Positions 13,290 to 22,883 of a stretch of 64,000 bases of DNA are shown one piece after another (within the stretch, counting starts at the first letter, position 1; each line of letters opens with the position of its first letter). The DNA is from Rhodococcus qingshengii JCM 15477 (GTDB lineage: Bacteria > Actinomycetota > Actinomycetes > Mycobacteriales > Mycobacteriaceae): contig NZ_CP096563.1 of NCBI RefSeq assembly GCF_023221595.1, forward strand, positions 310,001 to 374,000. Direction: 5' to 3'. The notes under the pieces were generated by a model. The model saw nothing but the letters and a program-made list of their open reading frames with translations, had not been told where the DNA came from and ran no database searches. The translations under genes and the position numbers were made by a program.

Positions 13290-13981
13290 GCATAGTCGGG
13301 CGATGGCCGACCGTGATCGGATATTGGGGCACGCGGGTGCAGTCGAGTCAGGAAGTGGCGCAGACGATGCGGGCCTTCCTCGACGATCTGGAAGAGATCG
13401 ACCCGGAGTTGGCGTTGCCGTGGGTGTACACCAAAAAACTGGACAAAGGCCCCGCGGATCTCAGTGTGGACGGGTTGGTGAAAATCTTCGAGCATTCCCG
13501 CTCGAAGGAGATGGGGTATTCGGACACCCCCGGACCGGGGTACAGCATCGGTTTGTCGCCCGAGGACGGGACCGCGCGGCGGATTATCGCCGGGGTCGGC
13601 GGCTTAGAAACCAGCGCCCCCAACAGTGTCCGGGTGTCGTTGCCGACGGAGACGCAGCTCACCGACAGCACCCGGCAGCTGCTCGGCCCTGACATCGGAG
13701 ACGCGATCATGAAAGTTATCGTCAAGCATTGGAAACCGGATCGAGCTCGGTGGAGCATCGGCGACTACATAGATCTTCAGAAGCGGTCGAAAGCTGAGGT
13801 CGAGGTGGGATGGGAAACATACTTCCATTCAGGAGTTACGTTCGATCGCAGCGCGCTGCCCCAATCTGCGGTGGTAGAGGAACTGCCCACTGGCACGTTG
13901 ATTCGGTTGGGGGACAAGCCTATGCAGGTCGCTGCCGCCGACATCGTGGCGGTGCGGGCGGCGTTGGGTTATCCGGTGTAG
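13286..13981 (+). CDS. Imm52-family immunity protein, intact
   Basis: ATG 13286 follows GGAAAGG; GTG 13265 is an alternative but overlaps the toxin fossil. The 231-aa protein shows the Imm52 course: VIGYWGTRVQSSQEVAQ, LEEIDPELALPW, PADLSVDGLVKIFE, a GYSIGLSPEDG strand, SVRVSLPTETQL, then MKVIVKHWKPDRARWS. An added C-terminal domain (GWETYFHSGVTFDRS to VRAALGYPV) is shared with its relatives here. Imm52 proteins are soluble cytoplasmic antitoxins of polymorphic toxin systems. The last 236 bases are nearly repeated at 9974-10209. Its own toxin survives only as a tail. Confidence 0.8.
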   Translation: MSIVGRWPTVIGYWGTRVQSSQEVAQTMRAFLDDLEEIDPELALPWVYTKKLDKGPADLSVDGLVKIFEHSRSKEMGYSDTPGPGYSIGLSPEDGTARRIIAGVGGLETSAPNSVRVSLPTETQLTDSTRQLLGPDIGDAIMKVIVKHWKPDRARWSIGDYIDLQKRSKAEVEVGWETYFHSGVTFDRSALPQSAVVEELPTGTLIRLGDKPMQVAAADIVAVRAALGYPV

Positions 13982-14073
13982 GCCACGCAACGGGTCCGGA
14001 GTTCACCATTGCATCAGACGTCGAGAAATGTGTTAACCGGATGGCCTGCTTCGCCTTTCGATAGTATTGCCAG

Positions 14074-15069
14074 ATGGCACCCCGAGCCGACTTGCTCGCG
14101 TGGCTCCTCGATTCGGATCCGGCGATTCGGTGGCAGGTGGAGCGCGACCTGCTGAACGAAGCGCCCACTGTGTGGGCGGCGACGCGCGCGTCGATCGCTA
14201 CCAAAGGATTTGGTGCACGCCTGCTTTCATTGCAGGATCGAGACGGCCAATGGGCGGGTGGGGCGTTCTTCCCGGCAGAATTCGACTTCGTGGGACCCGA
14301 AGCAGCAGAAGAAGGTTCGCAACCCTGGACGGCAACTACTTGGACGCTCAACTCCTTGCGTGAGTGGGGCCTCGACGCCAGTGTTCTGCGGGAGCGTCGT
14401 ACTGCAGAACTGCTCGCGGAGAACTGTCGCTGGGAGTACGAGGGCCGGCCGTACTGGGACGGTGAGGTCGATTGCTGCATCAACGCCTGGACGGTGGCAA
14501 ACGGTGTGTGGCTCGACATGCGCGTTGATGAACTGGCTGATTGGTTTGTGCGGCATCAACTTCCGGATGGTGGTTGGAACTGCGAGTGGATCGAAGGTTC
14601 GACCCGATCGTCGTTCCATTCGACCCTCAATTCACTCAAAGGGCTTCTCGCGTACGAGATCGCGACCGGGGGAACAATTGAGACGCGCGCGGCTCGACGA
14701 TCCGGTGAGGAATTCTTGCTGCAGCGCGGTCTGTTCCGGAGACTCTCGACCGGGGAACCGGTGGGGGACTGGATCGGCCGGTTCGCGTACCCGTTCCGGT
14801 GGCGTTACAACGTGCTCAACGCAGCCGACTACTTCCGCGAAGCGTCGTTGTCGGATGGAAATGAGCCTGATCCGCGAATGGCGGACGCGATCGAGATGAT
14901 CCGGGCCGCTCGAGCCTCGGATGGGACGTGGCTCCAGGCCGGTCGCCAACCGGGGCGGGTGTGGTTCGAGGTCGACACAAAGGCGGGGGAGCCGTCGAAG
15001 TGGCTGACTTTGTCCGGCATCCGAGTGCTCGCCTGGTGGGATCAATCCTCCCCTCTAGGTTCTGCATAA
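14074..15069 (+). CDS. Squalene-cyclase/prenyltransferase-fold protein
   Basis: The 331-aa protein has repeated QW-like motifs of alpha/alpha-toroid terpenoid cyclases: LQDRDGQWAGGAFFP, WTATTWTLNSLREWGLD, VDCCINAWTVANGVWLD, HQLPDGGWNCEW, SSFHSTLNSLKGLLAYE and ASDGTWLQ. It has no DXDD motif of the squalene-hopene cyclase type and is about half the length of those enzymes. It is thus one toroid domain, probably not a true cyclase. Such proteins are common in actinobacteria and annotated as cyclase-like without known reaction. The ATG at 14074 is well placed. It stands alone between the immunity cluster and the nitrogen operon. Confidence 0.75.
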   Translation: MAPRADLLAWLLDSDPAIRWQVERDLLNEAPTVWAATRASIATKGFGARLLSLQDRDGQWAGGAFFPAEFDFVGPEAAEEGSQPWTATTWTLNSLREWGLDASVLRERRTAELLAENCRWEYEGRPYWDGEVDCCINAWTVANGVWLDMRVDELADWFVRHQLPDGGWNCEWIEGSTRSSFHSTLNSLKGLLAYEIATGGTIETRAARRSGEEFLLQRGLFRRLSTGEPVGDWIGRFAYPFRWRYNVLNAADYFREASLSDGNEPDPRMADAIEMIRAARASDGTWLQAGRQPGRVWFEVDTKAGEPSKWLTLSGIRVLAWWDQSSPLGSA

Positions 15070-15638
15070 CAAAATAGTTACAGCGAAAATTATTTCACCT
15101 TTAAAGGTTATCGAAAGGTGATCTTCGACTTTCCGGTCGAAATATCCAGTACGGATGAAGAACATATTAACGACAGGATTGCCCTCAGTGCGGTGAAGGT
15201 TAATCATCTGAACAGGTGAGATGATGTTCGGTGAAATTACCTACCCGATTGGATAGGCGGGTCACCGACGTTGGTAATCAAATAAGGCGCTCGCAGCTGT
15301 CTTGGTTAGGGAGCTAAGTCCCGAGCTGGAAACGGCATTTCTGCTCCGAAAGTGGCGCTCACCTGCGGCTACGTTCCCCATTTTGCAAGATTTAAACCAC
15401 TTTCGGCGAGAATTAGTCGCGCAATTGTAGGTTGTGGAGCGTCCGCAATGTTTAGGCAAAGTCCCATCTTTTCCCAGAACAATGCTCTACTAAACGTGAA
15501 AACCGGATGTTCCCCCGATTTTGCTGAGAAGGTGCAACTATGGGGCGTAGCGTAACTGTCGCAGCGAACCGGAACATCGCGAATTGCTGCTCTAACCAAT
15601 GACTTTGTTCAGGTCCGAATAATGCTCGGAGGTCGTCG
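15070..15638. promoter_or_regulatory. 569-base leader of the ammonium/urea operon, with several dyads
   Basis: No gene is visible. The region is A+T-rich and carries dyads CACCTTT/AAAGGTG (15096-15120), TTCGAC/GTCGAA (15124-15141) and ATCATCT/AGATGAT (15203-15225). A perfect 10-bp pair CCGAAAGTGG/CCACTTTCGG lies 41 bases apart (15346-15355, 15397-15406). The ribosome site GGAGGT lies just before the amt start. I looked for GlnR boxes (GTnAC-n6-GAAAC) and found no convincing match. A nitrogen regulator or structured leader is likely but not shown. Confidence 0.45.
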
Positions 15639-17324
15639 ATGTCGATGGAAATGGTGTTAGCCGAAGCAGTGATAGACAGTGGGGACACGGCGTGGGTGCT
15701 GATCTCCGCGGGTCTGGTTCTCTTCATGGTTCCCGGACTCGCCTTCTTCTACGCCGGTCTGGTGCGTGGTAGCAGTGCGCTCGTCATGTTGCAGCAGAAC
15801 CTCGTCCCACTCGGACTCGTCTCGATTACCTGGGTCGTGTTCGGATACAGCTTCGCGTTCAGTGGAGACTGGGGTTCCGGCTTCCTCGGTGACCTCAAAT
15901 TGTTCGGCTTGCAGGACATACACACTGCCGCCGCCCCGGGCTTCCACCTGATCGAAGGTGCAGTCGCGGTACCGACTCTGGCGTTCGTGGTCTATCAGAT
16001 GATGTTCGCGATCATCACGCCTGCGCTGATCACCGGTGCGACCGCAAACCGGCTCAAGCCCTTGGGCTGGGCCGTTCTGCTCGTGCTGTGGTCGATCATC
16101 GTCTACCCCCCGATTGCGCACTGGCTCTTCAATCCCGAAGGCTGGTTGGCGCTCCGCGGAGCTCAGGACTGGGCCGGCGGAATTGTCGTCCACGCATCCG
16201 CCGGCGCCGCCGCCCTGGCAATCTTGCTGGTGGTAGGTAAACGTCCGGGATGGCCCAACGCCGAGGCAGTCCCGCACTCGGTGCCTCTGGCGTTGATCGG
16301 CGCAGGCATCCTGTGGTTCGGCTGGTTCGGATTCAACGCGGGCGACGGATTGGCTGCCGATGGTGTTGCGGCACAGGCCTTGATGAACACTCACATCGCC
16401 GCAGCGGGCGGTATGGTCGTCTGGCTCGTCATCGAAAGGTACACCGAGGGCAAGGCCACGGCGATCGGCGGAATCACCGGCGCGGTAGCCGGTCTCGCGA
16501 CCGTCACCCCTTGCGCCGGCTTCGTCAGCACCTTCTCCGCGTTGGCGATCGGCGCGCTTGCCGGACTGGTCTGCCACTTCGCGCTCGCGCTCAAGTCGAT
16601 CTTCAAGTTCGACGACGCGCTCGACGTCATCGCGGTCCACTTCATCGGCGGCATCCTCGGTTCACTCCTTCTCGGTTTGTTCGGCGAAAAAGCCATCAAT
16701 TCGATCGGCCGCGACGGACTCTTCTTCGGCGGCGGGGCAGGACTACTCGGCGAGCAGGCGCTGGCGTTGATCGTCGTCATCGCTTTCTCGTTCGTGGTGA
16801 CCTGGCTGATCGCCACGGGCATCGAGAAGACCATCGGTCTCAAGCTGGCCCCAAAAGACCAGGTGGACATCGACCGTCGTCAGCAAGGCATGGACGCATA
16901 CCGCTACAACGCCGCATTCGTCGACGCAGGTGGTGCGCCGCAGACCAGCGGGTTCGACTCGGGGGTCCTGGTCGAGGGGGCAAAACTTGTTCCGAACCTC
17001 GGCGCCCCGAAGCACGAACTCATCACCGCGGTATTGCAGACCATCGAGTCCGAGAAGCTACGGGAGGCGCTGCTGGCCGCCGGAGCGGAGTCGATAGTCG
17101 TATCGGAAGCGCATGTCTCCGCGAGTGACTCGGCCTCGCTCAAGTTCCGCGGACAACGCAACGACGTCGTGTTCACCGAGCGGTTGCGTGTCGAGGTGCT
17201 GGTCGCCTCGGAACATGCACAGGCGGTTCTGGACGCGATCAACGAGTACTCGGGCGGCAGGAGGAGCGGTTTCGTCCAGCAAGCGGCCGAACCTCTCACC
17301 GAAGCGACGGAACAGGGGAGCTGA
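15639..17324 (+). CDS. amt: Ammonium transporter with fused degenerate PII domain
   Basis: Residues 1 to about 415 are an Amt/Mep/Rh channel: 11 membrane helices, AFFYAGLVRGSSALVMLQQN, GGIVVHASAGAAALA, WFGWFGFNAG and the conserved His pair region (FIGGILGSLLLG). Residues about 455-545 form a PII-like domain: ITAVLQTIESEKLREALL, then RLRVEVLVASEHAQAVLDAI. In it the T-loop is shortened. The positions of E. coli GlnB Tyr46 and Tyr51 are Phe503 and Asn508, so uridylylation there is impossible, and the C-terminal nucleotide-binding strand is missing. It heads the urease operon, 51 bases before ureA. The fused domain may gate the channel in cis. The ATG follows GGAGGT. Confidence 0.9.
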   Translation: MSMEMVLAEAVIDSGDTAWVLISAGLVLFMVPGLAFFYAGLVRGSSALVMLQQNLVPLGLVSITWVVFGYSFAFSGDWGSGFLGDLKLFGLQDIHTAAAPGFHLIEGAVAVPTLAFVVYQMMFAIITPALITGATANRLKPLGWAVLLVLWSIIVYPPIAHWLFNPEGWLALRGAQDWAGGIVVHASAGAAALAILLVVGKRPGWPNAEAVPHSVPLALIGAGILWFGWFGFNAGDGLAADGVAAQALMNTHIAAAGGMVVWLVIERYTEGKATAIGGITGAVAGLATVTPCAGFVSTFSALAIGALAGLVCHFALALKSIFKFDDALDVIAVHFIGGILGSLLLGLFGEKAINSIGRDGLFFGGGAGLLGEQALALIVVIAFSFVVTWLIATGIEKTIGLKLAPKDQVDIDRRQQGMDAYRYNAAFVDAGGAPQTSGFDSGVLVEGAKLVPNLGAPKHELITAVLQTIESEKLREALLAAGAESIVVSEAHVSASDSASLKFRGQRNDVVFTERLRVEVLVASEHAQAVLDAINEYSGGRRSGFVQQAAEPLTEATEQGS

Positions 17325-17375
17325 CATGTATTCGACGACAGGGAGTTACCGCATGATCGACAAGGAGCGTTCAGA

Positions 17376-17678
17376 ATGCATCTGACACCGCGAGAACTCG
17401 ACAAGCTGACAATCCTCATGTTGGCGGATGTCGCACTGAGGCGAAAGGCAAAGGGGCTCAAACTCAATCACCCGGAGTCCGTCGCAGTTATCACTGCAGC
17501 CGCCCTGGAGGGAGCTCGGGAGGGCAAGACTCTCGAGGAGGTCATGGCCGACGCATCGCACGCCTTGACGGTCGACGACGTGATGGACGGTGTCGCGGAG
17601 ATGATTCCACGTGTGCAGGTCGAGGCGGTGTTCCTCGACGGTAGCCGGCTCGTCACCGTGCACTCTCCGATCCAGTAG
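17376..17678 (+). CDS. ureA: Urease gamma subunit UreA
   Basis: The 100-aa protein is full-length and textbook: [25 protein letters not shown], then [23 protein letters not shown] and a C-terminal [18 protein letters not shown]. It forms the urease trimer with UreB and UreC; the enzyme splits urea to ammonia and carbamate in the cytoplasm. GGAGCG precedes the ATG. It is the first structural gene after the ammonium transporter and is followed by ureB after 29 bases. Confidence 0.97.
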   Translation: MHLTPRELDKLTILMLADVALRRKAKGLKLNHPESVAVITAAALEGAREGKTLEEVMADASHALTVDDVMDGVAEMIPRVQVEAVFLDGSRLVTVHSPIQ

Positions 17679-17707
17679 CCCGACCGAGATGTCAGGAGCA
17701 CTCCAAG

Positions 17708-18145
17708 ATGGCAAGCAAATCGACGAAGAAGGATTCCGGCGGCGAGAAGAAAGTGCCGGTCGGCGGATACGTGTTGCGGGACGAGCCGATCGAACTCAAC
17801 GAGGGCCGTCCACGTTTGAAGTTGCGAGTCCGAAACACCGGTGACCGTCCCATCCAGGTGGGTTCGCACTACCACTTCATGGAAGTCAATCGCGCGTTGT
17901 CCTTCGATCGTGAACAGTCCTTCGGCTGGCGCCTCGACATTCCCGCGGGCACGGCGGTCAGGTTCGAGCCGGGCGACGAGAAGGAAGTGACGTTGGTGCC
18001 GTTCGGCGGCAAGCAACGAGTGCAAGGCTTCAACGGACTTGTCGACGGTTGGGCGCCGACCCACGCCGCCTACCGGCCTCGGCTTCCTGGAGCCGTCCAG
18101 CGTGCCGAAGAACTCGGCTTTCTGTCCGAACCTCAAACCGACTGA
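17708..18145 (+). CDS. ureB: Urease beta subunit UreB
   Basis: Core UreB features are present: [42 protein letters not shown] and [20 protein letters not shown]. The ending [16 protein letters not shown] also fits. At 145 aa it is longer than the common 100-105 aa form, owing to a charged 15-residue N-terminal extension ([14 protein letters not shown]) and a C-terminal tail. This is not unusual in actinobacteria. It lies between ureA and ureC with short gaps. Confidence 0.96.
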   Translation: MASKSTKKDSGGEKKVPVGGYVLRDEPIELNEGRPRLKLRVRNTGDRPIQVGSHYHFMEVNRALSFDREQSFGWRLDIPAGTAVRFEPGDEKEVTLVPFGGKQRVQGFNGLVDGWAPTHAAYRPRLPGAVQRAEELGFLSEPQTD

Positions 18146-18180
18146 TTCTCGTTCACGGCGGACGAAGGAGAGCAACACCC

Positions 18181-19899
18181 ATGACAAGCATTTCGAGACA
18201 AGAGTATTCGGGTCTGTTCGGGGTCACCACGGGTGACCAGATCAGACTGGGCAATACCGACCTGTACATCGAGGTCGAGGAAGATCTTCGAACGATCGGC
18301 GACGAGTCGATCTACGGCGGCGGCAAGACGCTGCGCGACGGCATGGGCCAGGATCCGGAGTCATGCAGCATCGACGGTGCCCTCGACCTCGTGATCACCA
18401 ACGTGGTCATCGTCGATGCAACCATCGGCGTCGTCAAGGCAGACGTGGGAATCAAGGACGGCAAGATCGTCGGCTGGGGTAAGGCGGGAAACTCCAGCAC
18501 GATGGAAGGCGTCACCCCGGGGCTGACCACCGGTCCGGCGACCGACGCGATTTCCGGTGAGCAGATGATCCTCACTGCCGCCGGCATCGATCCGCACGTG
18601 CACCTCGTGTCACCACAGCAGGCGTACCACGCACTCAGTGGGGGAGTGACGACGCTGATCGGTGGTGGCATCGGCCCGACCGACGGAACGAACGGCACCA
18701 CCATCACTTCCGGTATCTGGAACATGGAGATGATGCTCAAGGCCAACGAGGGTTTGCCGGTCAACGTCTGCATGTTGGGCAAGGGGAACTCGTCCGGGCA
18801 TCAGTCGCTGGTCGAACAGATCAAGGCCGGTGCGGCCGGTCTGAAGGTCCACGAGGACTGGGGCGCGACACCGGCCACAATTCGTGAGTCTCTGCGGGTG
18901 GCAGACGAAATGGACGTTCAGGTCGCCATTCACACGGACACACTCAACGAGGCCGGATACGTCGAGGACACCATCGCGGCCTTCGAAGGCCGTACCATTC
19001 ACACCTATCACAGCGAGGGCGCGGGTGGCGGTCACGCACCCGACATTCTGCGGGTGACGGGCGAGGACAACGTACTTCCGGCGTCGACCAATCCGACGTT
19101 GCCATACGGCATCAACACTCAGGCCGAACTCTTCGACATGATCATGGTCTGTCACAACCTCAATCCCAAAGTGCCCTCGGATGTTTCGTTTGCCGAGTCC
19201 CGCGTTCGCGCCGAGACGATCGGTGCCGAGAACGTACTGCAGGACATGGGCGTCATCTCGATGTTCTCGAGTGACTCACAGGCGATGGGCCGGGTTGGAG
19301 AAAACTGGCTACGCGCGATCCAAACAGCGGACTGCATGAAGCGGTCCCGCGGAAAGCTGCCCGAGGATTCACCGACGCACGACAACTTTCGCGTGTTGCG
19401 CTACGTCGCGAAGGTCACGATCAATCCAGCGTTGACGTTCGGTCTTTCGCATGTGGTCGGGTCGATCGGTGTCGGGAAGATGGCGGATCTTGTTCTCTGG
19501 GAGCCCGCATTCTTCGGCGCGAAGCCGAAGACGATCATCAAGAACGGGTTGATCAGCTGGCACGCCATGGGAGATCCGAATGCGTCGCTCCCGACACCAC
19601 AACCGGTGATCTACCGGCCGATGTTCGGTGGATTCGGCAAGGCGTTGCCGCAGAGTTCGGTCTCGTTCGTCTCGCGAGCGGCGCTCGACGACGGCATCAA
19701 GGATCGACTCGGTCTCGAACGTCAGGTTGTCGCCGTCGAGGGCACGAGGACGGTCACCAAGCGTGATCTGGTTCGTAACTCGGCTACTCCGGAAATCAAG
19801 GTGGACCCGGAGACCTTCGCGGTGACTGCGGACGGTGTCCATGCGTACGTCGAACCCGCCGAATCCATTCGCTTGAACCAACTTTACTTCTTCAGTTAG
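18181..19899 (+). CDS. ureC: Urease alpha (catalytic) subunit UreC
   Basis: All nickel ligands and the carbamylated lysine can be placed, with numbering five above the K. aerogenes enzyme: His139 and His141 ([10 protein letters not shown]), Lys222 and His224 (GLKVHEDWG), His251, His277 ([14 protein letters not shown]) and Asp365 ([12 protein letters not shown]). The flap Cys324 and His325 are kept (MVCHN), but the usual second His of the CHH motif is Asn326. Length (572 aa) is normal. GGAGAG-type purines precede ATG 18181. Active enzyme is expected. The altered flap residue marks it as a divergent urease. Confidence 0.97.
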   Translation: MTSISRQEYSGLFGVTTGDQIRLGNTDLYIEVEEDLRTIGDESIYGGGKTLRDGMGQDPESCSIDGALDLVITNVVIVDATIGVVKADVGIKDGKIVGWGKAGNSSTMEGVTPGLTTGPATDAISGEQMILTAAGIDPHVHLVSPQQAYHALSGGVTTLIGGGIGPTDGTNGTTITSGIWNMEMMLKANEGLPVNVCMLGKGNSSGHQSLVEQIKAGAAGLKVHEDWGATPATIRESLRVADEMDVQVAIHTDTLNEAGYVEDTIAAFEGRTIHTYHSEGAGGGHAPDILRVTGEDNVLPASTNPTLPYGINTQAELFDMIMVCHNLNPKVPSDVSFAESRVRAETIGAENVLQDMGVISMFSSDSQAMGRVGENWLRAIQTADCMKRSRGKLPEDSPTHDNFRVLRYVAKVTINPALTFGLSHVVGSIGVGKMADLVLWEPAFFGAKPKTIIKNGLISWHAMGDPNASLPTPQPVIYRPMFGGFGKALPQSSVSFVSRAALDDGIKDRLGLERQVVAVEGTRTVTKRDLVRNSATPEIKVDPETFAVTADGVHAYVEPAESIRLNQLYFFS

Positions 19900-19908
19900 G
19901 GGTCTCCA

Positions 19909-20556
19909 GTGTCGGGAACAATCACACACACGCACGGTGCCGATGCGACGCCACACACGCACGGCGAGATGACCGCGCCGAGCGGAAAGCCGACGCGAGT
20001 CGACGCGCTGCTCGGGAAGGAGACCGACGAGGAGTGGGCCGGTCGACTCGACAATGCGGTAGTCGACGTCTTGTCGCTCGATCAGTGGGAAGCGCAGAAG
20101 AGTCGGTTACGACGCACCACGATCGGTGGCCGTGAATTGGCCGTCTCGCTTGATCGTGGTATTCAGTTGCAGGACGGCGACATTCTGCTGTGGGACGAGC
20201 CGGCGAACACCGTGGTCGTGGCCAGGATCAACCTCAAGGACGTGTTGGAGATCGACCTGAGCGCGCTGGTCGACGTCACGCCCGAGAAGATGATTCAGAC
20301 GTGCCTGGAGTTGGGACATGCCGTGGGTAACCAGCACTGGCCTGCGGTGGTGAAGGGAATGAAGGTCTACGTTCCGTTGACCGTCGACAAGGCGGTCATG
20401 GGCTCGGTGATGCGGACACATGCTTTCGAGGGCATCGAGTACACCTTCATCCCGGGCGCCGAGGTCATTCCCTACATCGCTCCACACGAGGCACGCCGTT
20501 TGTTCGGTGCGGCCGCGCGTGAGGGCGAGGGGCATACCCATGACCCTCTCGTCTGA
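19909..20556 (+). CDS. ureE: Urease nickel chaperone UreE
   Basis: UreE delivers nickel to the apo-urease complex. The 215-aa protein has the two-domain course (ELAVSLDRGIQLQDGDILLWDE, then LDLGHAVGNQHWPAVVKGM-like text with CLELGHAVGNQHWPAV). It carries an unusual His-rich N-terminus (residues 5-19, THTHGADATPHTHGE) and a short C-terminal GHTHD. Most UreE proteins keep their His cluster only at the C-terminus. GTG 19909 follows AGGGG and lies 10 bases after ureC. The 3' end overlaps ureF by 17 bases. Confidence 0.93.
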   Translation: MSGTITHTHGADATPHTHGEMTAPSGKPTRVDALLGKETDEEWAGRLDNAVVDVLSLDQWEAQKSRLRRTTIGGRELAVSLDRGIQLQDGDILLWDEPANTVVVARINLKDVLEIDLSALVDVTPEKMIQTCLELGHAVGNQHWPAVVKGMKVYVPLTVDKAVMGSVMRTHAFEGIEYTFIPGAEVIPYIAPHEARRLFGAAAREGEGHTHDPLV

Positions 20557-21253
20557 GGGATCCGGGCTCAGCATCAACCGCGCGATGCGGATGATGCAGT
20601 TTTCCGATTCCATGTTCCCGGTCGGTTCCTTCTCGTTCTCCAACGGTTTGGAATCGGCCGTGGCGCAAGGAATTGTCACGGGTGGTCCGTCGCTGCGGGA
20701 GTTTGTGCTCTCGGCCGCCCATCAGGGCGCGACGTGCGACGGTATCGCCGTACTCGCAGCGCACCGGGGTGCGGCAGCCGGTGATTTCTCGGCGATCCTC
20801 GCCGCTGATCATGCAGTGATCGAACGCAAACTCAACGAAGAAGCACGCACGATGAGTACCCGCATGGGTAAGAAGTTGGCCGAACTCGGCGGGCGCTTGG
20901 CCGGTGAGACCCTGTTCAACAAGTGGTTGGCCGCGATCGCATCGGGGGAGACGCCGGGTACCTACCCCGTCGGCCTCGGAATTGCTTTCGCGGAGATGGG
21001 TTCTCCGGAAGAGGACGCTTTCACGGTCAATCAGTACGGTGTCGCGATGACGTTGCTCGGCGCTGCCCTTCGTATCGTCCGAGTCGATCACCTCACGACG
21101 CAAGAGATTCTGTTCGAGGTCAATCAGAGCGCCGGCCGTGAGTACGCCGCAGTGCGTGACTACGGACTCGACGACATGTCCAATTTCGCCCCGATGATCG
21201 ACATTCTGGCTGCGGTTCACGTCAAGGCGCACGTCCGAATGTTCATGAACTAG
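20540..21253 (+). CDS. ureF: Urease accessory protein UreF
   Basis: UreF, with UreG and UreD, forms the GTP-dependent complex that opens urease for nickel and CO2. Family text is clear: [24 protein letters not shown] near the N-terminus, the helical middle, and [20 protein letters not shown] toward the end. ATG 20540 lies inside the end of ureE and gives a 237-aa protein of normal length. Upstream in-frame codons would add a non-homologous extension, so I rejected them. Coupled to ureE. Confidence 0.94.
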   Translation: MTLSSEGSGLSINRAMRMMQFSDSMFPVGSFSFSNGLESAVAQGIVTGGPSLREFVLSAAHQGATCDGIAVLAAHRGAAAGDFSAILAADHAVIERKLNEEARTMSTRMGKKLAELGGRLAGETLFNKWLAAIASGETPGTYPVGLGIAFAEMGSPEEDAFTVNQYGVAMTLLGAALRIVRVDHLTTQEILFEVNQSAGREYAAVRDYGLDDMSNFAPMIDILAAVHVKAHVRMFMN

Positions 21254-21263
21254 AAGGAGAACG

Positions 21264-21905
21264 ATGAAGAAGACAACGCGCATCGGAATCGGCGGACCCG
21301 TGGGTTCGGGTAAGACCGCACTCATCGAGGCGATCACGCCGGAGTTCATCAAGCGGGGCACCAGCGTTCTGATCATCACCAATGACGTGGTCACCACCGA
21401 AGATGCCAAGCATGTGCGCAAGGCTCTCAAAGGTGTTCTCGTGGAGGAACGTATCGTCGGCGTGGAGACGGGAGCCTGCCCACACACCGCCGTCCGCGAA
21501 GACCCGAGTATGAATCTCGCGGCGGTCGAGGACATGGAGAAAACGTTCCCGGACACCGACGTGGTGTTCATCGAAAGTGGTGGCGACAACCTCACACTGA
21601 CGTTCAGTCCAGCTCTGGTCGACTTCTTCATCTACGTCATCGACGTAGCCGCAGGCGACAAGATTCCGCGCAAGAACGGTCCGGGAATCTCGCAGTCCGA
21701 CATCCTGGTCATCAACAAGACCGATCTCGCACCGTACGTCAACGCCGATCTCGGAGTCATGGATCGCGACTCCAAGGGGATGCGCGGCGACAAGCCGTTC
21801 GTCTTCACCAATTGCATGACCGGGGAAGGCATCAAGGAAGTGGTGGACCTCATCGTGCACGGAGTCCTCTTCGACGAAGAGGAAGTGGGAGCGAGCGCAC
21901 CGTGA
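21264..21905 (+). CDS. ureG: Urease maturation GTPase UreG
   Basis: The P-loop GGPVGSGKT (residues 10-18), the metal-binding Cys72-Pro-His74 ([11 protein letters not shown]), FIESGGDNL and the NKTD guanine motif (INKTDLA) identify UreG. It couples GTP hydrolysis to nickel insertion. 213 aa is full length. AGGAG precedes the ATG, and the stop overlaps the ureD start as GTGA. An acidic end (FDEEEV) is normal. Confidence 0.97.
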   Translation: MKKTTRIGIGGPVGSGKTALIEAITPEFIKRGTSVLIITNDVVTTEDAKHVRKALKGVLVEERIVGVETGACPHTAVREDPSMNLAAVEDMEKTFPDTDVVFIESGGDNLTLTFSPALVDFFIYVIDVAAGDKIPRKNGPGISQSDILVINKTDLAPYVNADLGVMDRDSKGMRGDKPFVFTNCMTGEGIKEVVDLIVHGVLFDEEEVGASAP

Positions 21906-22849
21906 GCGCAACGTCCGTCCCGGGAGCATCGCGGTCGCTCCCGGGGCCGATCCCGACCATCCCGGAACTCGACCAGTACCAGGACCAGCCGAAGCAGGCC
22001 CCGGCCGGCAAGGTCGGGAAGACCGGCGTTCTCGAGATGCGATTTGTCGACCGTGGCGACAAGACGATTCTGCGGGACATGTACCGCAAGACACCGCTGC
22101 TCGTTCAGCAGGCGCTGTACTGGGACGAAGCGTTGCCGACCATGCCGTGCGTCTACATGATCTCGACGTCCGGCAGTGTGTTGCAAGGCGATCGACTGTT
22201 CCTGACCATCGAGATGGAACCGGGTTCCCTCGCGCACGTGACCACTCAGTCGGCCACCAAGGTTCACCGGATGGATGCCAATCACGCGTCGCAACTCCAG
22301 AAAGTGGTGCTCGCGGAGAATTCGTATCTCGAACTGATGCCCGGGGTGACGATCCCACACCGCAACGCGAGGTACTACGCGCGCACCGACATCACGGTGG
22401 ATCCGACTGCAACGCTGTTGTTCTCGGAGATCGTGATGTCGGGTCGCAAGTACCACGACGGCGGAGAGATGTTCGTCTACGACCTGTACTCCACAATGAT
22501 CAAGGCGGAGCGTCCGGACGGGAAGAACCTCTTCACCGAGAAATTGGTGATTGAACCGGCACGCTTCCCCGTGCGATACGGCGGAATCATGGGCGACCAC
22601 GACGTGTTCGGCAATGTCATCCTGCTGACACCGAAGGAGCACGCCGACGCGATTCTCGAAGAGGTAGTTCCGGGCCGTGACGGCAAGGTCGTTTCCGGAG
22701 CGAGTCGGCTACCGAACGACGCCGGTCTCATCTTCAAAGTCCTCGGTCCGGAGAGCGAACCCGTCAAGGCGAAGGTTCGTGATTTCTGGGCTCTGGTGCG
22801 AAAGGCAGTTCTGGACACCACCATTCCGCCCGTCCCGCTGTGGGGATGA
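21902..22849 (+). CDS. ureD: Urease accessory protein UreD (UreH)
   Basis: UreD is the scaffold between urease and the UreF-UreG complex. The 315-aa protein starts at GTG 21902, overlapping the ureG stop. Family text includes [59 protein letters not shown] and [19 protein letters not shown]. The N-terminal 35 residues are a Pro-rich extension. UreD placed last, after ureG, is usual in actinobacterial ABCEFGD or ABCFGD operons. Confidence 0.94.
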   Translation: MSATSVPGASRSLPGPIPTIPELDQYQDQPKQAPAGKVGKTGVLEMRFVDRGDKTILRDMYRKTPLLVQQALYWDEALPTMPCVYMISTSGSVLQGDRLFLTIEMEPGSLAHVTTQSATKVHRMDANHASQLQKVVLAENSYLELMPGVTIPHRNARYYARTDITVDPTATLLFSEIVMSGRKYHDGGEMFVYDLYSTMIKAERPDGKNLFTEKLVIEPARFPVRYGGIMGDHDVFGNVILLTPKEHADAILEEVVPGRDGKVVSGASRLPNDAGLIFKVLGPESEPVKAKVRDFWALVRKAVLDTTIPPVPLWG

Positions 22850-22883
22850 CGCGGATCGTCGGAGAAGGATCGAGGGACGTGCG

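Noticed and set aside
15070..15638. GlnR binding boxes before amt
   Set aside because: Several GTTAC- and GAAA-like pieces occur, but none with the correct six-base spacing.
15657..16640. Long minus-strand frame opposite amt
   Set aside because: Asp/Glu/Arg-rich mirror of a G+C-rich gene; the plus-strand protein is a clear ammonium transporter.
17325..17384. Possible 19-aa peptide between amt and ureA
   Set aside because: Frame exists but there is no sign of conservation and it overlaps the ureA start signal; chance is more likely.
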